This document shows, piece after piece, positions 23,904 to 35,597 of a stretch of DNA of 64,000 nt. Position numbers and translations under genes: made by a program. Where the stretch lies: assembly GCA_025917655.1 (NCBI GenBank), contig CP084616.1:62001-126000 (forward strand). The letters run 5' to 3'. The notes under the pieces were generated by a model. That model was not told the origin of the DNA. It ran no database searches and saw nothing but the letters and a program-made list of their open reading frames with translations. Source of the stretch: Chlorella sorokiniana. Taxonomy: Eukaryota; Chlorophyta; Trebouxiophyceae; Chlorellales; Chlorellaceae. Numbering within the stretch: the first letter of the stretch is position 1; each line of letters begins with the position of its first letter.

Positions 23904-25105
23904 GTGCTTTGTGGCCACCGATTTAACAGCAGTTGTCCTTATCACGCGCCTGGGGCACCCTCCGACAACGCCATGCCTCCGCACACCCAGAAGAGGTCGC
24001 GGGGCCAGGTCTTGCGCCGGAATCCCTTCCTGCACGTGAATATCACCACATTGTGGCTTTACTGACGCATGTTCCTGCTCCTCGCTTCAGCAGAGTGACT
24101 GCAGAGAGACTGAAGTGCCCTGGCTGCCTTGCAAATGCGTGTGGCAACGCAAATGCTGCCTGTCAACACATGCAGCCAGCGCTCATGTTGTTGGCAACAT
24201 AAACGCTGATGGCGAAGTTGGCAGGCAACAGTCAACGATTGTAACGACATTTGACATCCCATCACGCGCTTAAGTGTGTTGAGCAGCTGCTTGCTGCTCT
24301 GGGGGCAACTGCGAGCCAGCCAGCACCAGGCATAGATGCGTTCAGCAGGGGGCGGCCAGGGGCTGTCAACAACGCGGTACAGTGTTTGAAGATGAAGGCG
24401 CTCGGGCAGTGGCTCGGCCAATGGCGCTGTACAGAGCCTGTCTTACCTCTCGCAGCTACTGAGTTGCCGCCATGTTGTTGGGTGCAGCTGCGCCGTAGTG
24501 CGCTGTAGGCACAGTTATGCCCCGGCATAACGTAAGCCCTGGCATACCACTGTGCAATGCTGCACCGCAACCTGCCGATGCGTGAGCTCCAGCAGTTGCG
24601 GCAGCCAACTGGCCAGCAATCTTGGTGCAGCCGGCTGCTGCCTGGCAGGTGCGCGCACAGCCTGCCCGCAGCGAGGCCACTGGTAGCAAGAGTTGGGCCC
24701 CGCTTGTGCAGCACCTTGCGCTCTGACATTGCAATTATTCTATTTCTAAGTCTAGGTGAGAAAGCTGGCCAAACGCACATGTAGGTTGGCTGCCACCAGT
24801 GACGGGCAGCAGGCGCCGGCGGCGGCAGGACGAGGTGGCAGTGAGGCGTGATGCAGGAATCGCTCCGCCGGGTGCTCGAAAGGCTCGACACAGTACCCGA
24901 GAACACACCGCTGCCTGACGAGCGGCCCAGGCTGCCCTTGCAAGGGGCAGCAATCGCAGCAGGAGCGCAGCATGTCTCCCACGCTAGCCGGATGTCTCCC
25001 ACACGCTGGAAAGGCCGCGACAATTGAGCTTGTTCGGGAAGCACATTCCGTCGTGCAAGTAGGCACATTGCTTCCATCCAGCTGGTGTCCTCGTTCGGCT
25101 GCACA
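23904..25105. other. Gene-free stretch upstream of Rubisco activase
   Basis: I found no coding segment on either strand that shows a domain. The part from 24050 to 24780 is richer in A and T than the flanking genes. The last few hundred bases should hold the Rubisco activase promoter and leader, but no light-response element could be assigned by eye. Confidence 0.5.
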
Positions 25106-28100
25106 ATGCTGTCTGTGCAGAGCCGCCCAACGGCTAGCCTGTCGGCTGCCAAGCCCTCTGGGGCTCGCCCGCAGCGCGTCAGCGTGCTGCAGAAGCCTGG
25201 TCAGCAGCGCCTGCAGCCCTCCAAGGTGGGGCTGCCTGCTTCGGGACCCCTGCCCGCATCTCGCTTGCTGCCACTCTGTCGCTGCTGCCACCGCGCCCTG
25301 CCTCCTCACGTGCATCCTTCCTCCTGCAGGCCACCAACGCCGATGTGCAGAACTGGCTGAGCCAGGGCCTTATCACGGACCAGGAGGCCAAGAGCTTCTC
25401 CCCCACCCAGCTGGAGTTCATGGCCCGCAAGCGTGGCGCCAGCCCCAGCCCCAGCCCTGGTGCGCACCCCGCTGCCTTCTGACTGCATTGCTGCAAGATG
25501 CATGGCTGGGTTGCGACGGGCACGTACAGCGCAGCGGGATCAGCCGGGCAGCACACGCAGCAGCCCTTCTCTCCGCCGACCACAGCTCGTCCAGTCAGCC
25601 AAGCAGCTGCGCCGCAGCATGGCCAGCTCAGCTGCGCAGCGCCTCACAGCCGGCGCCGTCCCTCAGCGCTGATCCTGCCACTCGCTTCCCCGTCCTGCAC
25701 CCCTCTCGCCGCCTGGGCTGGACGGCAACGCTGTGCCCGCTGCCTCCCCCGCCCCCTGTCCCTTGCAGCCCCTGCCGGTCGCTCCGCGGTGGACGACACC
25801 CGCGCCTCGCTGCAGCGTTCCTTTGAGGCCCCCTCCCGCGGCGACTCGCCCATCGCGCGCGGCAGCAGCTCCCCGCGCCGCCCCGCCGGCGCGGCGGGCC
25901 AGCGCGCGCAGAAGGGGCGCTGGAGGGGCATGGACGCGGGCCAGGACATGAGCGACGACCAGCAGGACATCCAGCGCGGCCGCCAGATGGTGGACTCGCT
26001 GTTCCAGGGCGGCCAGGGCATGGGCGGCACCCACAACGCCATCCTGTCCTCTGCCGACTACCTCTCCACTGCCGGTGGGTGGGCGGTGGGTGGGCGAGAT
26101 GGATGGTGCGGGTGTGTGAGTGGGCGGGGATACCGGGTGCATTGGGGGCGCCTGCCCCTCCCCTGTCCACAGGGGCAGCGCCCCCGCCCTTCCTGCCATC
26201 GGCGTGCGCCCTCCGCCAGCCGCTCCGTCGCGTCAGCCGCGCCCAGCCTTTTTGCGAGCTGGCTCGCCCGCCCCTCTCCTCGCGTGCAGCCCGCAACCTG
26301 AACAACATTGAGGACGGCTTCTACATCTCCCCCGCCTTCCTGGACAAGCTGTCCATCCACGTGGCCAAGAACTTCCTGGACCTGCCCAAGATCAAGGTGC
26401 CTCTCATCCTGGGCATCTGGGGCGGCAAGGGCCAGGGCAAGACCTTCCAGTGCAACCTGGCCTACAAGGTGGGGGGCCGGGCGCGCCCGCCGCCGCAAAT
26501 CTTTGCGCGCCTGGTCGGCGCCTTGCTTGCCGCACGTTTGCTGCCCCGTGTGAGAACGGTGTGGGCTGCACTCCTCCTGCAACAACCACTGGTGGTATCC
26601 CCCCGCGTTTCGCTGCGACCCCGCAGAAGCTGGGCATCGCCCCCATCGTCATGTCGGCCGGCGAGCTGGAGAGCGGCAACGCGGGCGAGCCCGCCAAGCT
26701 GATCCGCCAGCGCTACCGCGAGGCCTCCGACGTCATCAAGAAGGGCAAGATGTGCTCCCTGTTCATCAACGACCTGGACGCCGGCGCGGGCCGCATGGGC
26801 GACGCCACCCAGTACACCGTCAACAACCAGGTGCGGCGGCGCCGCCCGCGGCTGCTGATCTGCTGCTGGTCTGCTGCTGGTCTGCTGCTGGTCTGCTGCT
26901 GGTCTGCTGCTGGTCTGCCTGCTCTGCTGCCGTGTGTTCTTCCGGGTGGTGATGGCGACGAGGGCGGGCCAGCTGTTGGGAAGAACGCGGGCTGCTGGCC
27001 AGGGCAGATCTGGCCTCAGTTGGCATGCGCTTGGGCGGCATCATCAGCAGGATCAAGCCCACACCCACCTGCCCCTCGCCCCTCGTTTCCCACCACCCTC
27101 CCGCTGCAGATGGTGAACGCCACCCTGATGAACATCGCCGACAACCCCACCAACGTGCAGCTGCCCGGTGAGCCGGCAGGGCTGGCACTCTGAGGCTGGC
27201 AGCAGCCATGGTGGCGGCAGCAGCCTGCAGCTCGCACAGACGCTCCTGTCGATGCCCTGCGTCGCGGCGCAGCAGTCCTGTCCAGCACATGCCGCCCTGC
27301 TTCTATCTTTACACTGACATGCATGCATCGGCATGTCCCTCACAACCCCCGCAGGCGTGTACAAGAACGAGGAGATCCCGCGCGTGCCCATCGTGTGCAC
27401 GGGCAACGACTTCTCCACCCTGTACGCCCCCCTCATCCGCGACGGCCGCATGGAGAAGTACTACTGGAAGTGAGCGGCGGCGCTGCTGCCGTGCCTTGTC
27501 CAGCGTTGCCGGCGTCGCAGTGTCCCTACTGTATGGCTGCCCGGCCTGGTGATTACCCCCACAGCTGCCCTCCCCCTGGTAGCCGATCGCCTCGCCCCTG
27601 TCACTGCTCCACCCTACCAACCACCCCCTGCACACTTACACACCTTCCGCCCCCGCCCCCCTCCTGCAGCCCCACCCGAGAGGACCGCGTCGGCGTGTGC
27701 ATGGGCATCTTCCAGCACGACAACGTCAACCGCGGCGACGTGGAGCAGCTGGTGGACGCCTTCCCGGCCAGTCGATCGACTTCTTCGGCGCCATCCGCGC
27801 CCGCGTCTACGACGACAAGGTGGGTGGCGGTGTGGGAGTGTGTTGGGGGTGTGCATATTGAGGGGGGCAGCAGAGCATCGTTGGGGCGGGAGCAGCAGCA
27901 GCAGCTATGGGGTCAGCAGCCTGCGCGTGGGTTTGGGAGTGCGTGGGGGTGTGGATGTTGAGTGGGAGCAGCAGCAGCGTGGGGGAGCAGCAGCAGCGTC
28001 GGCTCCGCAGCTGGTCTGGCAGGGGCGTGGTGCAATGGCAGGCTGCTCCCTCCCATGCCCTCCTGCATCGCCTTGCTTACCCGCTCCCTCCCCGACAACC

Positions 28101-28786
28101 ACCTCTTTCCCCGTCGACCCCAAACGACCCCCTGCCTGCAGGTGCGCGACTGGATCTCGGGCACCGGCGTGGACAACATCGGCAAGCGCCTGGTGAACAG
28201 CCGGGAGGGCAAGGTGGAGTTTGACAAGCCCTCCATGGACCTTTCCACGCTGATGAAGTACGGTGAGCTGGCCGCTCACCGTACTGCTGCAGGGGGCTGC
28301 AGGGGGCGGTGCAGGGCGCAGGGCGGGGCGGGGCGGCGGAGGGCGCAGGGCGGGGCGGGGCGGCGGAGGGCGCAGGGCGGGGCGGGGCGGTGGAGGGCGC
28401 AGGGCGGGGCGGGGCGCGCTGCTGTGCCTTACGCGGGTGGAAGCCGTCCCCTTGCGCTGCCCCCACACTTTGCACATCGTTTACCTCAGCCAGAACATCA
28501 ATCGCTTCTCCCCTCGCCTCTCATGACAAGAAGAGTCAAAGTTTAGCACACCTCGACACACAGACACACGCTCACTGATGCCCCCCTCAAACCCCAACAC
28601 CCACCCCTCACCCCCACCCCACCCCCTGCAGGCAACCTGCTGGTGGAGGAGCAGGAGAATGTGAAGCGCGTGCAGCTGGCGGACGAGTACCTCAGCGGCG
28701 CGGCGCTGGCCGGCGCCTCCGGCTCCTCCCTGCCCGAGGGCTACTCCGGCATGGCCCAGCCCAAGCGCCGCTCCCTGCTCAGCTGA
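25106..28786 (+). CDS. RCA: Rubisco activase, chloroplastic
   Basis: This AAA+ ATPase of the chloroplast stroma (or pyrenoid) frees Rubisco from inhibitory sugar phosphates. Exons are 25106-25224, 25330-25459, 25769-26074, 26290-26468, 26628-26830, 27110-27167, 27355-27469, 27670-27819, 28142-28262 and 28632-28786, nearly all GT-AG in phase. Walker A is [13 protein letters not shown] (about 26412-26450), Walker B is in [14 protein letters not shown] (about 26760), and further signatures are [17 protein letters not shown] and [19 protein letters not shown]. The C-terminus is the short form, without the redox cysteine extension of the plant alpha isoform. Between transit peptide and AAA+ core there is an extra segment of roughly 100 residues (exons 2-3), longer than in land plants. 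One base is missing near 27766: the frame shifts inside the conserved [10 protein letters not shown]. Identity is certain. Confidence 0.98.
26861..26929 (+). repeat. 11-bp CTGCTGCTGGT repeat in an RCA intron
   Basis: Five or more tandem copies of CTGCTGCTGGT lie in the intron after exon 26628-26830. They are not in coding sequence. Confidence 0.85.
28314..28416 (+). repeat. 27-bp G-rich array in the last RCA intron
   Basis: Copies beginning GGGCGCAGGG occur at 28314, 28341, 28368 and 28395, an exact 27-base period. Each unit has several runs of three or four G, so the transcribed strand could form G-quadruplexes. The array lies between exons 28142-28262 and 28632-28786. Confidence 0.9.
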
Positions 28787-29612
28787 GCGCGCCTGTGCGC
28801 CTGGCTGAAGGGGAGGGCAGGAGGCTGGTGCCGGCAGCCGGTCGGGAGCCAGACCCCCTCCCCCATCCTTTCATCCATCCATTTTTGACGGCCCGCCCAG
28901 CCCCTGTCCCATGATGGCCACAGCGGCATGGGGCCCCCTCAGATCCAGCGCCCGCCCCGGCAGTGCGCACGACTCGTCTCTTTCATTTACGGTGCCAGCC
29001 AGGACGCAGCTCGCGGGTGTGAAATTTTTAATGTGTTGCCAGCAAGGGAGCTCGCCCCCTCTGCCCCAATTCATCGCCATTTGTTTCATATGCCGCGCAC
29101 CAGTAACCCCCCGCCTGTTGCCGCCCGAAAGTCTTTCCAGTACTGTCTCTCGCACCACAGCCTGCGCACTGAGCACCAGCAATGCATGTAACAGCGAGCT
29201 GAAGTGCTGGAATTCAAGGGGATGAAAAGCGGTGCTGCAACAAAATGATGCGCTTGTTATTATGCAAGAAAGAGGGCCACCGGCGGCCGAGGGAATGCCA
29301 GCGGTGGAAGGAATTCGGGCGGCTCTGAAGGGGCTGCCGCCATTGCGCAGTGCGGAAGCAATGCAAGTATCTAGCAGAAGGGTGCATACCATGGGGGGTG
29401 CCAAGCCACGCAGAAGAGCTTGTCGGCCCGCTAATGCACTACGTTGGGGGCTCAGGCAGATGGAGGCAGAAACAAGAAGTGCGGAATGGGTTATTTCAGA
29501 GGGGAACGGGGGGGCGGCTTTGCAGGGCAGCAGTGCTTGACTGCAGCTTGGCCGCACGGGCACTGGGCAGCAGGAGGAGGCGCAATTGGCTAGGCGCTCT
29601 TGTGGAGCAGCA
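28787..29612. other. Convergent 3' region between RCA and the TmpA-like gene
   Basis: No coding segment is convincing here. The first 400 bases are the likely RCA 3' untranslated region, closed by a TGTAA at 29187. The remainder is the 3' flank of the minus-strand gene that stops at 29613. Confidence 0.6.
29187..29191 (+). terminator. Candidate TGTAA polyadenylation signal of RCA
   Basis: TGTAA, the usual green-algal signal, occurs about 400 bases after the RCA stop codon on the coding strand. The distance is typical, but the motif is short and could occur by chance. Confidence 0.5.
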
Positions 29613-32600
29613 TCACGAGTCCCAGATTGCGCCAAAGGCGCGCACGCCCACCGCGCGGCAGCCGCGCACCACGGAGTAGGTCACGCGCAGGTTAGCCACA
29701 ATGTACCTGCGACAGCCGCGGGTGGGTGAGTGGGTTGGTGAGTGGGCGGGTAGTGTGTCGGGGAGGTGGGCAGTTGGGGATCGAGAAAGCGAAGAATGGA
29801 CGCCCAGATGGGAGGCCTGTGTGCGGCACCCTGCTGCCCCGCCGAGCCAACCAGCCGCTGCCGCTGCCCCCAGCACCAATCGGAGGGGGGCAGGCACTCC
29901 CTCTGCAGCCTGCAGCCGCCGCTGCTTTGCCGGGCGGCAGCACAGCTTTGAAGCTGGCGAGAGGGGGCTGGCAGGCAGGAAGCCGCAGGCGTGCGCTGGC
30001 TGGAGGTGCTCACATTGCCTCCGCCCCCTCCATGCGCACTGCCTTTAGGGCCAGGGCTACGACGTCAGGCCGCCCCTGCGGTTACGCGGCAGCACGCAAC
30101 CAGGGCGCAGATGAGGCTGTGGCAGCAGGTGGATGTGCAGGGCGGGGCGGGCTTCAAGAATGAGCTGATTTCTTGGCATGCCTGCAATGCACGTGAGTGC
30201 GCGTGGCATGCGTGCCACCGCGCCCGGCTGGAAATAGGCACACGGCCCCGGCAAGGCCACCCTGCCAGCAGCAACCGGATCGCTGTCACGTGACGGCGCC
30301 GCTGGCCCGGCCGGCAGCGGCGGCAGAGCCCTCCGCAGTCGTGCTGCGCTTGCCTCGGTCTCTGTGTCGTGGATGCACAGCTTGTCTGGGCCCAGGGCCT
30401 CTTGAAGGGCGGCGGTGACGGGCCCAAAGCTTTCGGGGCTGGGGGCAGAGGCAGAGGGAGGGAGGGGTGAATGCTGGCGGTACAGGGAAGGGCACCAGCA
30501 TGCAGGCTTGGCACAGCAGCAGCAGGGCAGCTTCGCAACAGCAAGCCGGGTTGCGGCCGGCCTTCCTCGCCCTTGGAGAGCCTTGGCAGGCTGAGAGGCC
30601 GCACCCACCGACCCCCCACCCCACCTGTTCACCACCCAGAGAAGGTAGATGGAGGGGGATGTACGCTGCAGGATGCAGGGCAGTACGGGCGCTATGCCCG
30701 CCCCGTGGCCACGCAAACGATGCGGCTCCACAGGCGGGTGGTGTACATGAAGCCTGCGGTGGCGGTACAGGCAGTACAGCCGAACTAAGAGGGCATGCCG
30801 GCAGGGCAGGAGGCAGCGCACGGGGTGGCGCACCGCAGCCTGAGGGGTTGTATGCAGCAGGCGCAGGCAGCGGCGGCTGCCCAGAGGCAGCCAGTCCGCT
30901 GGGGGGCATGGAGGCTCCTTGGGAGTCTGGGCACCAGCGGCCGCTGGGCGACAGCCCAGTGCAGCTGAGGTGGGCTCAGGGGCGGCAGCCTAACATTGCA
31001 CCCCGCAAAGATGCTCACCCGGAGCGCGGATCAGGCGTACGTACAGCGAGAGGGTGGCGCCGCCGCCGCCACCTGCCTCCACATCGGCGGCCGCCGCCGC
31101 CTCCTCGATGCGAGCGCGGGTCCAGTCGCCGGCGGGGGCCACCACCATGCTGTGCGTGCTGCCCTCGCCCAGCCCAGCGCGCCCAGCGTGCGCAGCATGA
31201 GCGGCATCCCCAGCAGCAGCTTCACGCCGTTCGGGTTGATGGCGAGGGCTGGCAGGCTCCGGGTGCACAGCGGCGGCCTTGCTGGGAGAGAGGCGGGTGG
31301 CGGCGGAGGCGGCGCCGTCGCCCATCGCGCAGCTCACCGCCGCGAATGCGTGCCACTCGCTGTGCCAGCGCAGCGCCACGCGGCCAAAGGTGCCGGCGGG
31401 GGCGTGCCCCGGGAAGCCGGTGAGCAGCATGCAGGTTCGCTTGTGCGGCACGGCGGCGGCGACGGTGCGGCGGCGCACAAACAGCCTGCATGGGCAGGTG
31501 CCAGGCACCGGTCAGCGGTTTTCAGTCAGGAAAGCTGCGCCTTAAGAGGGTACCCCTACCATCCAAGCTGATCAGCTGCACCAGCGCCCCCGACCATCGC
31601 CCGCCCTGCCAGCACCGCGCTGGCAGCCCTTTCTACCGCGGGGTGGTGCATCCAGCTTCTCGGCCTGCCACAGCGGCGCAGCATGCAGCAGCTGCGGCAG
31701 CAGAGTTTGATGTGTAACCCCCTCCCCCCCACCCACCCCCCGTCGCCGCTTCTCACCAAGGGTGGAACACCAGCACCGTGGTCGCCGCCGCCACCCAGGT
31801 GCTCGGATCTGCCGCCAGCTCAGCGCCCGCGCTGCCCCGCTGCGCCAGCGGGGAGCCATCGGGGCGTAGCCCGCGCGGAAGGCGGCGGCCGCCGCCAGGT
31901 GGGCCCACACCGCGGCCAGCAGCGTCCAGCCGAAGTAGCGGTGGCTCCACTCAAACAGGTTGTGGTGGCGGTGCCTGCAGGCGGGAGGGAAGGGACGGTT
32001 GCGAGCACATGAGTCACACTCACACTCACACAGGCAGGCCATTGGCGAAGCTGGCCAACCCAGGTCAAAGCACAGTCAGCCTTGCCCTTGAATGCACCAC
32101 CCTTTCGTATGATTCAAAAAACGTTGAAACGCAGGGCCACCCCAGCACCTGTGCCCCTCCCTGGCACCCGTCCCACCTGACAAAGGGCATGGCCAGCGCA
32201 ATCATGCCCGCCAGCAGCGCCAGCTGCACAACGACGGCAACGGTGGCAGCCACCGCGGGCGGCGGCGCCGCCAACAGGCCCGGCCCGAACACGGGCGCCA
32301 GCCACCACTGGGCGGCGTACAGCGTCACCCAGGCCGTGGCCGCCACTGCGCAGCCCGAGTGCAGGCCGCCGGGGGTGTGGTAGAGGCACTGAGCGAGCCA
32401 GTAGCGCAGCGAGGAGGGCATGGAGCGCACGCCGGGCATGTGGCAGGCGGCGGTGTACAGGCCGCATAGGAAGAGCTCGGAGCGCATGAGGATGGAGAAG
32501 GCAACGGTGATGAGCCCGGCGGTGCCGCTGCTGACGGTGCCAGAGGCGGCGGGCAGCACCTCTGCGCAGGAAGGGGCGGGGGGGGGGCGCGGCGGCGGCG

Positions 32601-32619
32601 GCGGCGGTTGCAGCAGCAT
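29613..32619 (-). CDS. TmpA-like integral membrane flavoprotein/oxidoreductase
   Basis: A multi-helix membrane N-terminus is followed by FAD- and NAD(P)-binding regions, as in fungal TmpA-type membrane flavoproteins and their plant and algal relatives. Helix-rich segments include LYHTPGGLHSGCAVAATAW (about 32310-32400) and HNLFEWSHRYFGWTLLAAVW (about 31910-31970). The flavin-domain part has CMLLTGFPGHAPAGTFGR and ALRWHSEWHAFAAV (about 31330-31440). The nucleotide-binding part has ATGRAGIAPVLP and SIYLLWVVN (about 30630-30710), then SFGPVTAALQEALGPDKLCI (about 30390-30450), RPDVVALALKAVRMEGAEAM (about 30010-30075), and a final exon ending GVRAFGAIWDS with TGA at 29613-29615; the WDS-like end is typical of the family. 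The start is uncertain: 32619 is the first in-frame ATG of the membrane exon. The substrate is unknown. Confidence 0.83.
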
Positions 32620-34292
32620 GTCAGCAACCAGCAGCCTGTAATCGAGCGAGCTGAGCGAAATTGAGCGACTTCCCTGGTAAAGCGCCGCATGGGCGCTGCA
32701 ACCGTTGGCGGGCGCCGGCACGTGCACGTCGGTTGGCAGCACCCTCACCGCATGCCATCAGAGCCATCAACGGGCGTTGACAGCAAGGACCAGCGCAAAG
32801 CAAACATGGTACAGCATGACATGCTTGATCAATCCCGGGTTCTTGGCTGCAGGGGAGGCGGTGGGGGAGCAGGGTGCTCAAGCAAGGCAGCAGTGCCGCC
32901 GGTAGCAGCCACTGCGCCGGTAGCTGCCACAGCCGGCGGTAGGTGCCGCCTCAGTGAGGAGGCGCGAGGTGGGCCGACCCGACCGGCAATCGTTGAATTA
33001 GCGTTCAATTCGTATACAACAGGGGTTGCAGGCTCCGCGCGTGTCAGGAGACCTTCATCAACGGCCCTGATCAGCATCAATGCACACCTTTTTGCAGTGT
33101 CCTGTCCTCCAGATCCACGCTGTGAATGCCGAACGACGACCGGGCATCCTTGAATGCCTTTGGAGCCGAATACTTTGAGCATAGGATATGTGGCCCCTCA
33201 TGAGGACTCGAATCCTCGAACTCTCGGCTGCTTGCAAGCCGTCCAGAATCCGAGGGCGATGCTGATGAGCTCAAATCGGCATAAGAATCGGATGAATGGG
33301 CCAGGGCATCACTAGCGTGCGATTGTGCAGCAGCCGGCACCTCAGACACAGCCTGCGAACCGCCGCAGTGCCCGTCCATCTCATACAGAAGTCAGATTAG
33401 CTGAGAGGATATCTATGATGGCTTTAGTGGATAGCAGGTGGTTGCGGGGAAGCTGACAAGGACATCCTTGCTGGCAGGGATTTTCGAGGACGTACTGCAG
33501 CAATTGTGGCTGTACTGCTGCAGCAATTGTGGCTTCTACGGTGCCCAGGAGACGGCCGTGCTCTTCCATGAAAAGTTATCTTACGAGCAGCTCAACCAAA
33601 TGGAGTGCCAGCCGAGTGACGTATGATCAGCTGACAATCAACTGCAGCGCCGGCGCCCTCAAGAGGTGCCATCGGATGCTGCGTGAAGATGCCAGCGCAG
33701 GCGCCGCAGGACCATTCTGCGTTTTGACTTACTTTTCATTGCTTGAAAAATGATGGGTTTTGCAAATGCCACACTGGCGCCATAACGGGGCAGGCAAAAT
33801 AATCAGGCAGGGCAGGATGAATCCCAGTCCAGCGGGCAGATCCGGCAGCGTGGCAAAGTGCGGCAGGCGCAGCGGTTCGCCGCGTCGAGTGTAATGGTAG
33901 TTGGAGAGAGGAACTAGAAGGCAGAGGCCATAAAACATAAAATTGTCCAAAATTCAGCAGGGAGAACGAGCAATGGAGCGACAGCCGCGCAATCACGGCG
34001 CCGTCAGCAGGCATGCCTGGCAGCAGGCGTGGTGGCGCGGGCAGGCACGACAATGGCAGGTGTCAGGCAGCGCAGCAGGCCAGTGATAAGGGCTGGGAGA
34101 GTTGGTGTGAGTTCAAGAAGGTCCTGGAGGCAGCTGGCAGGTGTGGCCGCCACAAGCACAAAGAGTCCTTGAGGTGCCGGTGCGTACTGCGTGGGTGTAC
34201 TGCTGCGCCACGATGCAGCTGCCTCTCAGGGCCCTCCCAATGAAAGGCATGTGCACGCGCACAGGTGGCGGCGGCATGGCTGCCTGCGTGGC
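32620..34292. other. Long stretch without an assignable gene
   Basis: This lies between the 5' end of the TmpA-like gene and the 3' end of the ferredoxin gene, both on minus. A minus-strand frame at 33729-33950 has hydrophobic stretches (FMFYGLCLLVPLS, GLGFILPCLIILPA), but it has no domain and no partner exon. The stretch 33000-33950 is clearly less GC-rich than the flanks. I see no RNA gene. Confidence 0.45.
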
Positions 34293-35597
34293 CTACGCAC
34301 GGGCTGTGTGTTTCCAGTTCTCGATGACGTGGACGCCCCAGTCGTTGCTGCTCGCAAGGGGCGGGGAGGGGGTGGGCCAGTTTTTAGCATCAACTGGAAG
34401 GATGTGCCCCTCCGCCACACACTCTGGGGCATAGCAGATGTGACGGTGCGACAATAGCGAGCCTGCGATGCCCGCTTGGAGCCCTGTGCAGAGAGCGGCG
34501 GCAAGAGGCGGCGGCATTGACGCGGGGTCGGAGGCCGCCGCTGCGCAGGGGCTTGCCTGATCTCAACCACGCAGTCGCTGAGGGGCTTGGCGGAGCAGGG
34601 CAGGATGTAGCCGTCCTGTGGGGGTGGGGTGGGGTGGGGTGGGGGTTGAAGACGTAAGGGTTAGGGTTGGTGGTGGAGGACAGGCGCAATTAGGAAGCCG
34701 CCCGGGTCGTGGCTCTACTGGTACCAACCAGCAGCGGCTCGGGGTGCTGCCCGCTGGCATGAAAGGGACCCCCCATCCACACGCCCAGCTGCCCTCAGCA
34801 TGCCTGCCTCACAGGCAACGTTTATGCGCCGCTGCTGCGCCCCCACCTGGATCTGCTCCTGGCTCAGCACGTTGCCGTCGTCCAGCACCGCCAGCCACTC
34901 CATGTCCACCCGGCCGCTGCGCAGCTTGGACACGCAGGTGCCGCACACGCCGCCTGCCGGGGTGGGAGGGGGTTCACACGCGGGGGTATCGGGGGTGGGG
35001 GGGGGGGGGGGGGCGCACGCGCGCGCGGCGGCGGCCAGCAGGCGGCAGAGCACAACAGGCAGGCTGCTGGCGGACGGTCTGGCAGCCACAGCAGCCCGGG
35101 GCTTCACACGTGTTCAGGGGCGGCAGCGCACCGCGGCAGGAAGCGTTGAGCTCGATGCGGTGCTCGTCGGCCCCATCCAGCAGGTAGTCATCCGGCCCGA
35201 TCTCAGCCGTCTTGGAGGTGCCCGTCGTCTTGCTCACAAAAGTGACCTGCAGCGGTGGCAGGCGAGGGACGGGGACGAGGCAAGCTGTGGCTGCAGCAAC
35301 TCTTGGCGGTGGCGGCGGCCATGGGAGTGGCATGCAGGGCGGCGGTAGAGCAGCATACAGGCGCGTGCTGTGCTGAGGAGAGAGCGAGCATGACTTTGCC
35401 CATTGCGTGCTGGTGTTGAGGTGCGTGCTGGCTTGCGGCGCTGGCCGGCGCGCAGTCAACATGCACACACACATTGCAGCCCCCACCTTGTAAGCTTGCA
35501 CAATCAGCGGCTTGCGAGCCGCTGAATGCTGCCGAGGGGCCGCCGCGAATGCATTGCGGCAGGCAAAGGCGCTGGTGGTGGCTGTGAGGGCCAGCAT
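34293..35597 (-). CDS. Plant-type [2Fe-2S] ferredoxin, chloroplast-targeted
   Basis: This is a small electron carrier of the stroma. It starts at ATG 35597-35595 with a typical transit peptide (MLALTATTSAFACRN...). Exons are 35487-35597, 35132-35246, 34847-34953 and one from 34615 downward. The iron-sulfur ligands are complete: Cys in NASCRGGVCGTC (CX4CX2C, the motif split across exons 2 and 3) and the fourth Cys in ILPCSAKP. The sequence is not the abundant PETF form; it resembles the minor ferredoxins that serve specific reductases. After CVVEIRQ the end is unclear. A direct read-through gives an unlikely Arg/Pro-rich tail, while a later segment ending NDWGVHVIENWKHTARA with its stop near 34293 looks coding, so a further intron, perhaps with a GC donor, is possible. 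Confidence 0.88.
34997..35013 (+). repeat. 17-base G run in a ferredoxin intron
   Basis: An unbroken run of 17 G (C on the coding strand) lies in the intron between ferredoxin exons 2 and 3. In RNA it would be a long C tract upstream of the 3' splice site. Confidence 0.9.

Noticed and set aside
28309-28578. Arg/Gly repeat protein
   Set aside because: It is a translation of the G-rich intron array in RCA, between two firm exons.
33185-33265. tRNA-like sequence on the minus strand with a GGATTCGAGTCC arm
   Set aside because: The T-loop is one base short, the would-be anticodon loop lacks U33, and no acceptor stem closes. I do not call a tRNA.
33729-33950. Small hydrophobic frame on minus that could be a membrane protein
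   Set aside because: It has no supporting second exon, domain or codon bias, and lies in a low-GC intergenic stretch.
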